64,000 bases of DNA from assembly GCA_024363285.1 (NCBI GenBank), contig AP024711.1:62001-126000 (forward strand). Direction: 5' to 3'. The translations under genes were made by a program, and so were the position numbers. A model generated the notes under the pieces. It was not told the DNA's origin. It worked only from the letters and a program-made list of their open reading frames with translations, and did no database searches. This document shows positions 53,735 to 62,409 of this stretch, one piece after another. Origin of the DNA: Leptolinea sp. HRD-7. GTDB taxonomy: Bacteria > Chloroflexota > Anaerolineae > Anaerolineales > Anaerolineaceae. How positions within the stretch are numbered: position 1 is the first letter of the stretch; each line of letters starts with the position of its first letter.

Positions 53735-54514
53735 ATGAGCGTTATGCCATCCTATTCTGAAAAATCTGCCCTCCCCACCGGTCTGGATCTTGACAGACTT
53801 GATCCGGCTACTCCCCGCCGGAGGGTAATGATCATTGATGACGAACCTGAAACCGTCGGGTTATTGAAATATATACTGTCGAACGCGGGTATTGACGTTG
53901 CTGGCGCCGACAGCGGTCAATCGGCCATCGACAAGGTCTCACGCATTTGGCCAGATCTAATCCTGTTGGATCTGATGATGCCCGATATGGACGGCATGGA
54001 GACCTTTGCCAACCTGCGAAAACTTACCCCCGCGCCAGTGGTCATTGTTTCAGCAAAAAACCAGAAAGAAGATATCGTCAAGGGGCTGCAAATGGGCGCT
54101 GACGATTACATCACCAAACCATTCCACCCGGCCGAACTGGTAGCCCGCGTAAATACTGTGGTCAACCGCTCACGGCAGGTTTCCGCGCCGGCTGGCCGCG
54201 TGGAATTTCCGAACATTGATATGAGCCTTGACCCAGATACCCGTGAGGCCAAAGTCCGCGGCGAAACCATTCCCCTGGCACGCCGGGAATTTGACGTGCT
54301 CTACTGCCTGGGCCGTCACACTCCCCGCTGGGTGGACCACGCCACCATCGCCGAAGAGGTATGGGGACAGAACGACCCGAAGGCGGTCAACCGAATTAAA
54401 TATGTCATCTACCTTCTGCGGCGAAAGCTGGAAGTTAACCCGTCCCGCCCGCAGTTGATCCTGGCGCGCGAAGGTCTGGGATACAAGCTGGCTTCTGACC
54501 GCTCGATAGCTTAA
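53735..54514 (+). CDS. OmpR/PhoB-family response regulator
   Basis: The 259-residue regulator has a receiver domain (about 30-145). Its features are MIIDDEPETVG, phospho-acceptor Asp in LILLDLMMPDMDGM (about 82), Ser in VIVSAKN, and Lys in YITKPFHPAEL. A winged-helix effector domain follows (about 158-255: LARREFDVLYCLGRHTPRW, then RIKYVIYLLRRKLE and LAREGLGYKLA). It has a 30-residue N-terminal extension. No histidine kinase is adjacent, so it is an orphan and its partner is unknown. The TTACAT repeats upstream suggest self-control. A terminator follows the stop by 33 bp. Confidence 0.93.
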   Translation: MSVMPSYSEKSALPTGLDLDRLDPATPRRRVMIIDDEPETVGLLKYILSNAGIDVAGADSGQSAIDKVSRIWPDLILLDLMMPDMDGMETFANLRKLTPAPVVIVSAKNQKEDIVKGLQMGADDYITKPFHPAELVARVNTVVNRSRQVSAPAGRVEFPNIDMSLDPDTREAKVRGETIPLARREFDVLYCLGRHTPRWVDHATIAEEVWGQNDPKAVNRIKYVIYLLRRKLEVNPSRPQLILAREGLGYKLASDRSIA

Positions 54515-54546
54515 GCAACAATAGGGATTTTCTCCCTATTAATGGC

Positions 54547-54575
54547 AAAAAGGGCATTGGCGGATGCCCTTTTTG
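54547..54575 (+). terminator. rho-independent terminator after response regulator
   Basis: AAAAAGGGCAT (54547-54557) pairs with ATGCCCTTTTT (54564-54574), followed by T-rich sequence. It probably works for both strands, since the DUF5667 gene converges. Confidence 0.88.
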
Positions 54576-54624
54576 TATTAATTACGAGAAGCCGTTGATC
54601 TGGTGACGGGAGGGTTTCACCGGA

Positions 54625-55638
54625 TCATTTGCTTTTTCCACCGCCGCTGCCGCCCCCTGAATTTCCTGTTGTACCGGTTGAGCTTCCTGAACCGTATCCG
54701 TTTCCTGTTGTGTTACCACCGGTTGAATGGCTGCCAGATCCATAATTCTGACCATTGCCGGCAGGAAGCATGGTAGCCGGTGGTGTCGGCGTACCGACCC
54801 CCAACTTCAATTGGTCTTGCGTTTGGTCACGGGTCTGGTCTTGCGTTTGGTCACGGGTCTGGTCTTGCGTTTGATCGCGGGTCTGGTCCTGCGTTTGATC
54901 CAGGCTGCCGTTCTGACCATTTGTTTTTTGGGTCGCGGTTGAGTCAATCCAGTTGTTTACCTGTCTGGTTTGTGTTTCAAGCATTGTCCTCACCCGAATT
55001 TGTGCCTGCGAATATTGACCCTCCGAACGGGTTTGTAATTGTTCCATCAGCCGGATCTGTTCCTGTAATTGACTTTGAAGTCTTTGCAGCTCGCCTGAGT
55101 TTTTCGTCTGCGCGGCAACAGCCAGATTCAGGGCATTATTGAGGTGAGTTTCAAGCCGGGAAAATTGCTCATCATCAGGCAACCTGTTCAGTTCCAGCAT
55201 TTTTACCGTTTCCTGCAGTCGTGTTTCGCTAAGTGCCAGCTCCAGATTGAACAGGTCTTCTTCATTTGAAGCCAGTGACGCGCGGAAATCTTCTGTCGCT
55301 AATTTCAACGGATAGAGAAACTCATCCGGAAGGCTGTTTTGTGACGCGGAAACAGATAGCGCGCCGCCGCTGAAAAACAATACCAGGGCTGTAATCACTG
55401 AAATCAAAGCGGGAGACATTTTGTAACCGTCCTTTCCAGTACCGAATAATTGTTTGATCCGATTCTGAAAAGTATGACGTGATTCTTGCGAAGCAGATAC
55501 GCGCATCTGCTCAATTTGGGCCAGATACCGCGCCCTGTTGCGCCCGGCTTTCTCAGCGTCACGCACAGGGCGAAAGTTGCGCAGCGATCTCAGTTCTTCC
55601 TCAATTTTCGAGAAATCGTCCGGCTTATCAGATTTCAT
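54625..55638 (-). CDS. DUF5667-containing membrane protein, sigma factor partner
   Basis: The 337-residue protein has a cytoplasmic N-terminus (about 1-70). One membrane segment follows (about 78-98: ALISVITALVLFFSGGALS). A DUF5667-type helical domain (about 100-230) starts SLPDEFLYPLKLATEDFRASL. A Gln/Thr/Asp repeat then encodes DQTQDQTR copies (24-bp DNA unit, 54812-54907). The end is Gly/Ser/Thr-rich. It overlaps the ECF sigma gene by 11 bases. It is therefore a likely anti-sigma partner that senses the cell exterior. That role is inference from gene order. Confidence 0.78.
   Translation of the reverse strand: MKSDKPDDFSKIEEELRSLRNFRPVRDAEKAGRNRARYLAQIEQMRVSASQESRHTFQNRIKQLFGTGKDGYKMSPALISVITALVLFFSGGALSVSASQNSLPDEFLYPLKLATEDFRASLASNEEDLFNLELALSETRLQETVKMLELNRLPDDEQFSRLETHLNNALNLAVAAQTKNSGELQRLQSQLQEQIRLMEQLQTRSEGQYSQAQIRVRTMLETQTRQVNNWIDSTATQKTNGQNGSLDQTQDQTRDQTQDQTRDQTQDQTRDQTQDQLKLGVGTPTPPATMLPAGNGQNYGSGSHSTGGNTTGNGYGSGSSTGTTGNSGGGSGGGKSK
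54812..54907. repeat. 24-bp tandem repeat inside DUF5667 gene, four units
   Basis: Units start at 54812, 54836, 54860 and 54884. The first two are identical, TGGTCTTGCGTTTGGTCACG plus GGTC; the third and fourth diverge. They encode repeated Asp-Gln-Thr-Arg/Gln. Repeat number may vary between strains. Confidence 0.88.
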
Positions 55639-56188
55639 TAGAATCCTCCTGCCGTCCCAATGTCTTCTGTAAAACGGATAAACCCCGGTGCTGTAATGCC
55701 TTCACGGCGCCTACCGGTTTCTGAAGAGCCCTGGCAATATCCTCCAGATCCCAGCCTTCGATATACCGTAACGTTATGACCATTCGCTGGTCCGGTGTAA
55801 GGTTCATGATATGTTCGCGGATAGTTGCGATTTGCCACTTGTAATCCACGCTTTCCTCCACGTGAATTGCATCTTTGATCTCCAAACGGTCTTCAATGCT
55901 TTCTTCTTTAATACTGGCCTGGCTTCGATAGATGTCATTGATCCAGTTGTGGGCAATTCTGTACAAATATGCCCTTATATTTTCGCTGGGACCTTTTTGG
56001 TTTTGTAAAGCGTTAAGAAACCTGGTGAAGGTTTCTGCCACGCAATCTTCCGCCATTTCTGAATTGCCCAGCAGGCGATAGGCGAAGGCAAAGATGCCGG
56101 AGCTATAGCGATCATAGATCTCGACAAGGACATTCTGGTCCAGATTGCGGGCACCACGCACTAATTCGTCATCGGTATACGCAGACAT
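55628..56188 (-). CDS. ECF-type RNA polymerase sigma factor
   Basis: The sigma factor has 186 residues from ATG 56188; the frame is open to a TTG at 56221. Region 2 is LVEIYDRYSSGIFAFAYRLLGN and EDCVAETFTRFLNAL, and NIRAYLYRIAHNWINDIYR is typical. Region 4 is NLTPDQRMVITLRYIEGWDLEDIARALQKPVGAVKALQHRGL, a helix-turn-helix. It directs RNA polymerase to envelope-stress-type promoters. It is followed by an overlapping DUF5667 gene, its likely inhibitor. Confidence 0.92.
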   Translation of the reverse strand: MSAYTDDELVRGARNLDQNVLVEIYDRYSSGIFAFAYRLLGNSEMAEDCVAETFTRFLNALQNQKGPSENIRAYLYRIAHNWINDIYRSQASIKEESIEDRLEIKDAIHVEESVDYKWQIATIREHIMNLTPDQRMVITLRYIEGWDLEDIARALQKPVGAVKALQHRGLSVLQKTLGRQEDSNEI

Positions 56189-56250
56189 AGTCTGTTTATA
56201 AGTATGACGCCTTTCCGGCAAAATGGATACTCACAATACGGAATTAATGG

Positions 56251-56280
56251 CAAAAAAGGCATCAAATGATGCCTTTTTTG
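56251..56280. terminator. bidirectional hairpin terminator
   Basis: CAAAAAAGGCATCA (56251-56264) and TGATGCCTTTTTTG (56267-56280) are perfect 14-bp arms, with runs of A and T at the base on both sides. It ends the zinc-ribbon gene on the minus strand. It resembles the 54547 terminator in flank sequence (ATTAATGGCAAAAA). Confidence 0.85.
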
Positions 56281-56339
56281 CGTAAAATTTTTGGGCCAAC
56301 TAGTATTCGGCTCTGGACCCAAAATGAGGGAGGGGAGGA

Positions 56340-56972
56340 TTATTTTTGGATGGGTTCTCCGCAATGCGGGCAAAAACCCCAGCCCGATTGAAGGCTGGCA
56401 CCGCATTTGGTACAGGGACATGTTGCCGCAACGGCAGCCGGGGAGGGTTGGCGCACAATGCGATAAAGAATAATGATTCCCAGTACCATAAGGATACCAA
56501 ATCCGAGAGGAAAGAGCAATCCAAAAAGCATAAAAGCGCCGCTCATAAAACCACCACCAGGGAACATGCGATAACCTCCATTAAATTGACGGTTTCCCAT
56601 CAAACCGCCGGATTCATAATCGTGATTGAATCGGGGCATCATCTGCGGGCCGGAATAACGGTCGAACCCGTGATTTGGACAATCGTTGCTTTGCTGACGG
56701 TTGTACTGACCCATCATGCCCTGCCCCTGACGATTCTGGCGGCCGTATGGGCGGTTGCTATCCTGACTGTCGTCATCCGTGTTATTCGAGCGTGGGCCGG
56801 TGGTATCCGGCTGTCCCTGTGCGGGATTGCCGGACTGACCGGCAATGGCCGCCTGCCCGGGCAGATTTATAGCCGTTTGCTGAAACCCGAATCGGGATCC
56901 ACTGACAAACCCGGCAGCGGCGATCAATAAGACCGCCAGTATGGCTAATAATACTTTGACTAATCGATTCAT
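56340..56972 (-). CDS. membrane protein with C-terminal zinc ribbon
   Basis: The 210-residue protein starts at ATG 56972, two bases after AAGGAGAG. The first membrane segment is at about 5-24. A Gln/Asn/Gly-rich outer stretch follows, then a second membrane region about 140-175 (FMLFGLLFPLGFGILMVLGIIIL). The C-terminal zinc ribbon is CPCTKCGASLQSGWGFCPHCG. The longer frame from 57083 is rejected. The combination suggests a small regulatory or scaffold membrane protein; family unknown. No operon partner. Confidence 0.75.
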   Translation of the reverse strand: MNRLVKVLLAILAVLLIAAAGFVSGSRFGFQQTAINLPGQAAIAGQSGNPAQGQPDTTGPRSNNTDDDSQDSNRPYGRQNRQGQGMMGQYNRQQSNDCPNHGFDRYSGPQMMPRFNHDYESGGLMGNRQFNGGYRMFPGGGFMSGAFMLFGLLFPLGFGILMVLGIIILYRIVRQPSPAAVAATCPCTKCGASLQSGWGFCPHCGEPIQK

Positions 56973-57186
56973 GGCTCTCCTTGTACCCGTAAGAAAATTT
57001 GCTTCATTTTGGATAGTCACACTATAACGTGAGGTTGTGAAGAATTTATGAATCCCATGTAAATGCCAGTTAATCATTTTCACAGATTATTTTTAGATTC
57101 TTCCAAGCTGGTTTTAAGGTTTACCTGCAAAAATGAAAATACAGACCGTTCAGGTGTCCCTGAGCGGTCTGTCTATTAAGGTGTTC

Positions 57187-57383
57187 TGGCAGGGTTGATA
57201 CCGGCGGGGGATTAATCTATCTATGATTCCAGGGTATTCTTCTCGCCCGCGTTCGCGTCAATCGCAGGCCTGCAGGGAAATGAATAAACCTATAATAAAT
57301 CGCCCGAATTTGCCGCGGTAGAAGCAAGCGGATTGATGTCAATATCAAAAGAAGTGTTTCCTCCCGCTTGCTTCTACCCTACC
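57187..57383. repeat. family A repeat with compensatory stem change
   Basis: It opens GCAGGGTTGATACCGGCGGG. The second hairpin here reads GGTAGAAGCAAGCGG / CCGCTTGCTTCTACC, where other copies read GGTAGATGCAAGCGG / CCGCTTGCATCTACC. The stem base change is matched on both sides. The rest of 56973-57186 shows only the preceding gene's promoter region. Confidence 0.82.
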
Positions 57384-57400
57384 AGAATCTTATATTGAAG

Positions 57401-57705
57401 GGCAAACCCCACCCTCATCCCGGCCTTCCCCCGTTCCGGTGGAAGGTGACTTTTTCGTGCGGATTTCCTTTTCCATTCGGCAATTTTTCCTGTAAGGTGG
57501 TGTTGAACGCACAATCGTCAAACCTTACCACTCAAATGATTTTCGCCATTACACGTAAGCGGCTTGCACTGGATGTTTTTTTCCAGTGTCAACCCACCAA
57601 AGGTTGCCGGTCAACGAGCGCGTCCATTTGCCCATTGACCGGCAAACCCCACCCTCATCCCGGCCTTCCCCCGTTCCGGTGGAAGGTGACTTTCTCGCGC
57701 GGGTT
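57401..57705. repeat. family F direct repeat, 240-bp spacing
   Basis: The segment starting GGCAAACCCCACCCTCATCC occurs at 57401 and 57641 and is followed both times by CGGCCTTCCCCCGTTCCGG and GGAAGGTGAC. About 65 bp are shared. Read on the other strand it resembles the GGCCGGGGTGAGGG core of family C. No gene is supported between 57384 and 57740. Confidence 0.8.
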
Positions 57706-57740
57706 TCTGTTCTTATCCGGCAATTGGGTGTTTTTATCAT

Positions 57741-59027
57741 CTACACGGCTTTTCCTTTTTTTCTCAACCACCCCCGAACTAATACAATTGCAACGCCTAT
57801 CAAAAACCCCGGAACAACATATATCATTATATCCAGCATGCGGTTGAGCCTGTTCCCGAATGAATCCTGCCCGCCTGCCCAGATCAACCAGTCTGACCGC
57901 AGTTGTTGCCGCAATGACCGTCCCCCCGCCGTGTTGGTCAGAACGATCAATCCTTCCCCTTTCTCCGGCAGGGTTGTCACCACGGAATGCCAGTTGGGCA
58001 TGTTCGTGCCGGTATGGCTGACTTCCAATATCTTATCCGGACCAATCTCCTGGATCATAAAACCCAACCCGTATGGCAGCGGATTTTTTATGTCTTTCTG
58101 GGGTTCAAACATTGACTTCAACGTTTCCGGATTCAATACGGGATTCGTAATTTTGTCATCATAGGCCGAGAGGATTGCCAGAGCCCACCGGGAAAGGTCG
58201 TCAACGGTGGTATATAAACCGGCCGCCGCCTGAGCGGCAAAATATCGGGCGGGCACCGGGTTCCCGGAATTGTCATAAACAACAGCCATGTTTTTCTGCA
58301 CCGATTCATCGCGAACAAAACGGCTGTTTTCCATCTTCAATGGATCCAGTACTTTCTCCTGCATGTATGTTTCAAAAGATTGCCCCGTTGTCTGTTCGAT
58401 CACATATTGCAACAGGGTGTACGCGCCGCCGGAATACACATATTGACTGCCCGGCCGGTAGACGATGCGTACCGCTTCGCCTCTGGCATCATTCGCGGAG
58501 GCCAGTGATTCTTCCAGTGTCTGTAGATCTTCCAGCTTTTCCACACCCGCATAGCCGCCAACATTAGCAATTCCGGATGAATGGCTTAACATCCGCCGGA
58601 TGGTGACTTCGTTTTCATCAAAATTTGACGGAGGGAAGTGCCAGTCAGGGATATACCGGGTGACGGGCTGATCCAGTTCCAGAACACCCTGCTCCACCAG
58701 GTCCATGACCGCCCAGGCCGTGAAGGATTTTGAGATCGAAGCGACCTGAAACACGGTGTTATCCGTTATCGGGATCTTCTGTTCCGCGTCCTGATATCCA
58801 TACCCTTTGATCCGGAAGATTTTCCCTTCATGGATAATCCCAACCGCCACAGCCCCCTTCCCGTTCCTGCGGATATGGTCAGACACAGTCCTGTCAACAT
58901 ATCCCGCGAAGGCATCCACATCCCCCTGTTTCGCTTTGGGAATATCGACAAAACCGAAGGCGGCAATAATTAGAACGGAAATTATGAACAGGATACTGTT
59001 AATTTTTAAAAATGAAACAGATTTCAT
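57741..59027 (-). CDS. beta-lactamase-family serine hydrolase, membrane-anchored
   Basis: The protein has 428 residues from ATG 59027 (GGAG before it; a longer frame from 59096 is rejected). An N-terminal signal or anchor (about 8-26) comes first. The class C beta-lactamase/esterase fold is shown by the SxxK motif SISKSF near residue 97, YSGG for YxN-type, and SHTGTNMPN as the KTG-like strand. A C-terminal membrane segment (about 395-417) follows. It likely cleaves peptidoglycan peptides or esters on the outer face. Substrate unknown. Drug resistance is not implied. Confidence 0.87.
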   Translation of the reverse strand: MKSVSFLKINSILFIISVLIIAAFGFVDIPKAKQGDVDAFAGYVDRTVSDHIRRNGKGAVAVGIIHEGKIFRIKGYGYQDAEQKIPITDNTVFQVASISKSFTAWAVMDLVEQGVLELDQPVTRYIPDWHFPPSNFDENEVTIRRMLSHSSGIANVGGYAGVEKLEDLQTLEESLASANDARGEAVRIVYRPGSQYVYSGGAYTLLQYVIEQTTGQSFETYMQEKVLDPLKMENSRFVRDESVQKNMAVVYDNSGNPVPARYFAAQAAAGLYTTVDDLSRWALAILSAYDDKITNPVLNPETLKSMFEPQKDIKNPLPYGLGFMIQEIGPDKILEVSHTGTNMPNWHSVVTTLPEKGEGLIVLTNTAGGRSLRQQLRSDWLIWAGGQDSFGNRLNRMLDIMIYVVPGFLIGVAIVLVRGWLRKKGKAV

Positions 59028-59171
59028 GTAAAAATCTCCAAATGGCATTTCTGTCCTCGCGAAATCACCATCATAATCGATTTTATGATTTGCCAAATTT
59101 TCGAAGATTCGTAGGGGAAAATATCCCCGGTCAAATGTAAATCCGGATAATTGGGTGATACGTTTCCTCTG

Positions 59172-59460
59172 CAGGGTTGATGCCGGCGGAGGATTAATCC
59201 GTCTATTCCCTCAGGATGCCATTTCCGCCGCATCAACCGCGGCCGATTGGGAACCGTACCTATAAATGATTAAATCCCCGAAATTATTGCGGTAGATGCA
59301 AGCGGATTTCAGTCTCAGGTTAAAAGACACATATCCTTCCGCTTGCATCAACCCTACCGGGATAAATTGTCCGCAGGTGGGGTTGATGCCGGTAGGGTTT
59401 AATGCTTCCGCTCTCGTAAAACTCAATTCCCGCCGCGTCAACCTCAGGTCTACCGGGAGA
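59172..59460. repeat. family A repeat array
   Basis: GCAGGGTTGATGCCGGCGG opens at 59172. The hairpin CGGTAGATGCAAGCGG / CCGCTTGCATCAACC follows. A second GGGGTTGATGCCGG half, with CCCGCCGCGTCAACCTC, continues to about 59460. The stem shows one change from consensus (CATCAACC). Confidence 0.8.
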
Positions 59461-59493
59461 CGGTCTCATACAGAGAAAATCACCCCGAGTTTG

Positions 59494-59519
59494 CCCGGGC
59501 GGGCGCGGCCCGCCCCTAC
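59494..59519 (-). repeat. GTAG-headed palindrome, family E (minus orientation)
   Basis: On the minus strand, GTAGGGGCGGGCCGCGCCCG is followed by CCCGGGC and the linker AAACTCGGGGTGATTTTC. It lies about 20 bases beyond the GH94 stop codon. Confidence 0.7.
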
Positions 59520-59538
59520 GTAATTTAAGCCGAGATTA

Positions 59539-61962
59539 TTACAAACAATCCACTTCGCCTATGCGCAATTTACCCAGGATTACCTCTACCCTGTTGGCCT
59601 TCTTCAACCGGTCCGCTGGCAGCAGTGATCCCCTGACCGGTTCGCCGTTCAGCGTCATCGATTTCACGCCTTTGCACACGCCGTCCGGGTTCTTAACCAC
59701 AATTTCCACCGTCTTACCGCGGAACACACGCACGGCTTTGAACCCCGGCCAGGTTGACGGCACACACGGGTCGATGCGCAGCCCATCAACTTCGGGGCGG
59801 ATGCCCAGAATGTACTGTGTGGCGGAATAATATGCCCATGTGGCTGCCCCGCTCAACCAGCTGGTGCGGGCGTTCCCCGGCCGCGGTGACACACTGGCGT
59901 AGGTGGTCTGTGCCTGCGCGTACGGTTCGCATTGACGAATCTCGGCGCGGTCATTGTAGGCAGCGGGCATGAAGGCCCGGTAATACTCGTAGGCGCGGTC
60001 GCCGTTGCCCAGCATGCATTCCGCCATCACACCCCAGCCCTGCGTGTGGTTGAAAATACCGGCGTTTTCCTTGATTCCGGCGTTAAACAGCACCGCGCGC
60101 ATCACATCTATGGATGTTTTCTTGAAAGGCGGCGCCGAAAGCATCAGCCCGTAGGGTGTGGCCAGCTTATCCTTGACGGTCTGCATGGCCGTCTTTGCCT
60201 GTTCCGGCGTGGCCGAACCGCTGATCACCGACCAGACCTGGGTGTTGAAATACACCTGGCCTTCGGCGTAGTTCTTTGTGCCATACACAGTACCGTCTTC
60301 GCCGATGGCCCAGATGAACCACTTTCCGTCCCAGCAGTGCTTCTGGATATTGGCTTGCAGCATGTCACGCTGCCCCAGCGCCCAGTCCGCCTCAGATCTC
60401 TGCCCGAGTTTCGTGGTGATCTCCGCGTAGACGGTCAACGCCATGTAGAGCTGGAAGGCCACAAACAGGCTTTCGCCGTTGTAGCCCAGTTTCAGGCAGT
60501 CGTTCCAGTCGGCTTCCAGGCCGCAGGGCAGGCCATGCTTGCCTGTGCGTTCGAGGTTAAATTCCATCGCTCGCCGCAGGTGACCCAGCACGGTGGCTTC
60601 ACCGCTATCCGCATAGGGCAGGACTTTCTGGTAGAAGAATTCATCACCGGTTTCCGCCACATACGCGGGAACGGCGTTGAAGAACCACAGGCAGTCATCC
60701 GAACGGAAGTGTTCCGGCGCGGGGGCTTTTTCGGAGCCGGGGTGGTGGTCAAACGGTTTGATCACCGGGATGGCGCCGCCGTTGGCTACCTGCCCGGTGA
60801 GCATCAGCTCCAGGCGCTCACGGCAGGCTTCAGGGTCAGCCGGCAGCACGCCCAGCACGTCCTGCACGGAATCGCGGAAACCCAGCCCGTTGCGCTCGCC
60901 GTTATATACCAGCGAGGCTGACCGTGACCAGTTGAAGCTCACCTGGCTGTTGTACGGCGCCCACACGTTCATCATCGAGTTAAATTCTTTATCGGGCGTT
61001 TCCACGACCAGTGATTCCAGTTTGGAATGGTAGGCTTTCTTCAGTTTCGCGAATTCCTTTTCGGCGCGTTCCGGTGTGCCGAATTTGGCCACGGCACGCT
61101 TGCCGAAGGTGGACGTATCTCCCACGCCCAGCAGGAAGAGCAGTTCACGGGTTTCGCCGGGCGCGAGTTCCATATCGGATTGAATGGAGCCGCAGGCATT
61201 GTCACCGTAAGCGTTGCTGCACGTGCAGGCGCCCAGTTCCACCACCCGCGGATTCTTATAGTCACGGTACATGCCCAGGAACGTGGCGCGGTCGGTATCA
61301 TACGCGGTGACCGGCGCGTTAGCGAGCGCCAGGTAGGAGTGGCAGGCCTGATCGTTGGTGGCAAAGTCCACCGCGTCACCGGGCAGATTGTCATTGATGG
61401 CTATGCGCAGCATGTTATCACGCAGCTCGCCTTTGACGATGAACAGCGAATACTGCAGGTTGACCAGGTCCTGTTCGGTGTTCCAGTTGTTGGAAAATTC
61501 GCAGTAGCTGAAAGCCGAAAGCCGGCGGGGTTTGTCTGATTTGTTGGTGACTTTCACCCGCCAGTATTCAAAAAGCTGGCCAAGGGGAACGAAGTAGGTG
61601 GTTTCGGTGGCGATGCCGGCGTATTCCGATTCGATCACCGTGTAGCCTGTGCCGTGACGGCAGACGGACTTGTACTGGTCCAGCGGCTTGCCCACCGGCT
61701 GCCAGGAAGCCGACCAGTAGTCACCGTTGGCGCGGTCGCGCAGGTAGATGTAGCGGCCGGGCTGGTCCATGGGGATGCTGTTGAAACGCATGCGCAGGAA
61801 GCGGCCCAACGCCGCGGATTTGTAGAAGCTGTACCCGCCGGCATTATTGGTGATGATGGCGCCATATTCGGTAGAGCCCAGGTAGTTGCTCCACGAAGCC
61901 GGGGTATCCGGTCGGGTGATGACGTATTCTTTGGCCTTGTCGTCGAAGTAACCGTAGTTCAT
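59539..61962 (-). CDS. GH94 disaccharide phosphorylase (cellobiose/chitobiose type)
   Basis: The 807-residue cytoplasmic enzyme matches GH94 in length and sequence. The N-terminal beta domain starts MNYGYFDDKAKEYVITRPDTP, then SNYLGSTEY, GGYSFYKS and DYWSASWQPVGKPL. The barrel has FRSDDCLWF and GLEADWNDCLKLG, whose Asp near 485 is the general acid. QGWGVMAE and WLSGAATWAYYSAT follow. It splits a beta-linked disaccharide with phosphate, releasing a sugar 1-phosphate, which saves ATP. The substrate (cellobiose, N,N'-diacetylchitobiose, cellobionic acid) cannot be told. No signal peptide. No transporter gene is adjacent. Confidence 0.88.
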   Translation of the reverse strand: MNYGYFDDKAKEYVITRPDTPASWSNYLGSTEYGAIITNNAGGYSFYKSAALGRFLRMRFNSIPMDQPGRYIYLRDRANGDYWSASWQPVGKPLDQYKSVCRHGTGYTVIESEYAGIATETTYFVPLGQLFEYWRVKVTNKSDKPRRLSAFSYCEFSNNWNTEQDLVNLQYSLFIVKGELRDNMLRIAINDNLPGDAVDFATNDQACHSYLALANAPVTAYDTDRATFLGMYRDYKNPRVVELGACTCSNAYGDNACGSIQSDMELAPGETRELLFLLGVGDTSTFGKRAVAKFGTPERAEKEFAKLKKAYHSKLESLVVETPDKEFNSMMNVWAPYNSQVSFNWSRSASLVYNGERNGLGFRDSVQDVLGVLPADPEACRERLELMLTGQVANGGAIPVIKPFDHHPGSEKAPAPEHFRSDDCLWFFNAVPAYVAETGDEFFYQKVLPYADSGEATVLGHLRRAMEFNLERTGKHGLPCGLEADWNDCLKLGYNGESLFVAFQLYMALTVYAEITTKLGQRSEADWALGQRDMLQANIQKHCWDGKWFIWAIGEDGTVYGTKNYAEGQVYFNTQVWSVISGSATPEQAKTAMQTVKDKLATPYGLMLSAPPFKKTSIDVMRAVLFNAGIKENAGIFNHTQGWGVMAECMLGNGDRAYEYYRAFMPAAYNDRAEIRQCEPYAQAQTTYASVSPRPGNARTSWLSGAATWAYYSATQYILGIRPEVDGLRIDPCVPSTWPGFKAVRVFRGKTVEIVVKNPDGVCKGVKSMTLNGEPVRGSLLPADRLKKANRVEVILGKLRIGEVDCL

Positions 61963-62027
61963 GTGTGTCTCCCAGAGGTATTGTCAGGTGCATATTGTAG
62001 TGCAAATTCGTGTAATAGGGACATCTG

Positions 62028-62060
62028 AAACCCTTAGGGTCTTTTAGACCCTAAGGGTTT
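62028..62060. repeat. family D palindrome between RelE pair and GH94
   Basis: AAACCCTTAGGGTCT (62028-62042) and AGACCCTAAGGGTTT (62046-62060) are perfect 15-bp arms around three T. It is downstream of the RelE-type toxin on the minus strand and may act as its transcript end. Confidence 0.88.
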
Positions 62061-62091
62061 GGGCAAGGCATAATGAATCACAACAATCGAT

Positions 62092-62409
62092 CTATCTGGT
62101 TCTATCGTGGGCTATCTTGTATACCGTCTCATCACTCCGTATGGAGATGACAATGATAACCATAGACTTCTCTTCCCGCCGGAGGGTGTACACTACCCGC
62201 AATCCCAGAGCCATCAGAGTGATCTTCAAATACCCGGCCAACCGGGAGGATGCATGGTTGCCCAGCGGTTTCCCAAATCCTCCTTCGGATTGGGGAAGAG
62301 GATTCCCGGAAACTTTTTCAATGGCTTTTAAGACCGGGACACGTTGGGAATGGTCAAGCTTTTTCAGGTCTTCACGGGCTTCATGGGTATAGACGATTTC
62401 CCAGGACAT
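62092..62409 (-). CDS. RelE/ParE-type toxin
   Basis: The 105-residue protein has the RelE/ParE pattern: MSWEIVYTHEAREDLKKLDHSQR at the start, then GNPLPQSEGGFGKPLGNHASSRLAGYLKITL. The end VVYTLRREEKSMVIIVISIRSDETVYKIAHDR matches the family's C-terminal strand. It probably cleaves ribosome-bound mRNA or poisons gyrase. The start ATG overlaps the antitoxin TGA by one base. Confidence 0.85.
   Translation of the reverse strand: MSWEIVYTHEAREDLKKLDHSQRVPVLKAIEKVSGNPLPQSEGGFGKPLGNHASSRLAGYLKITLMALGLRVVYTLRREEKSMVIIVISIRSDETVYKIAHDRTR

Noticed and set aside
59932..60921. 329-residue open frame opposite the GH94 gene
   Set aside because: Antisense shadow of a clear GH94 enzyme; composition follows the codon pattern of the other strand.
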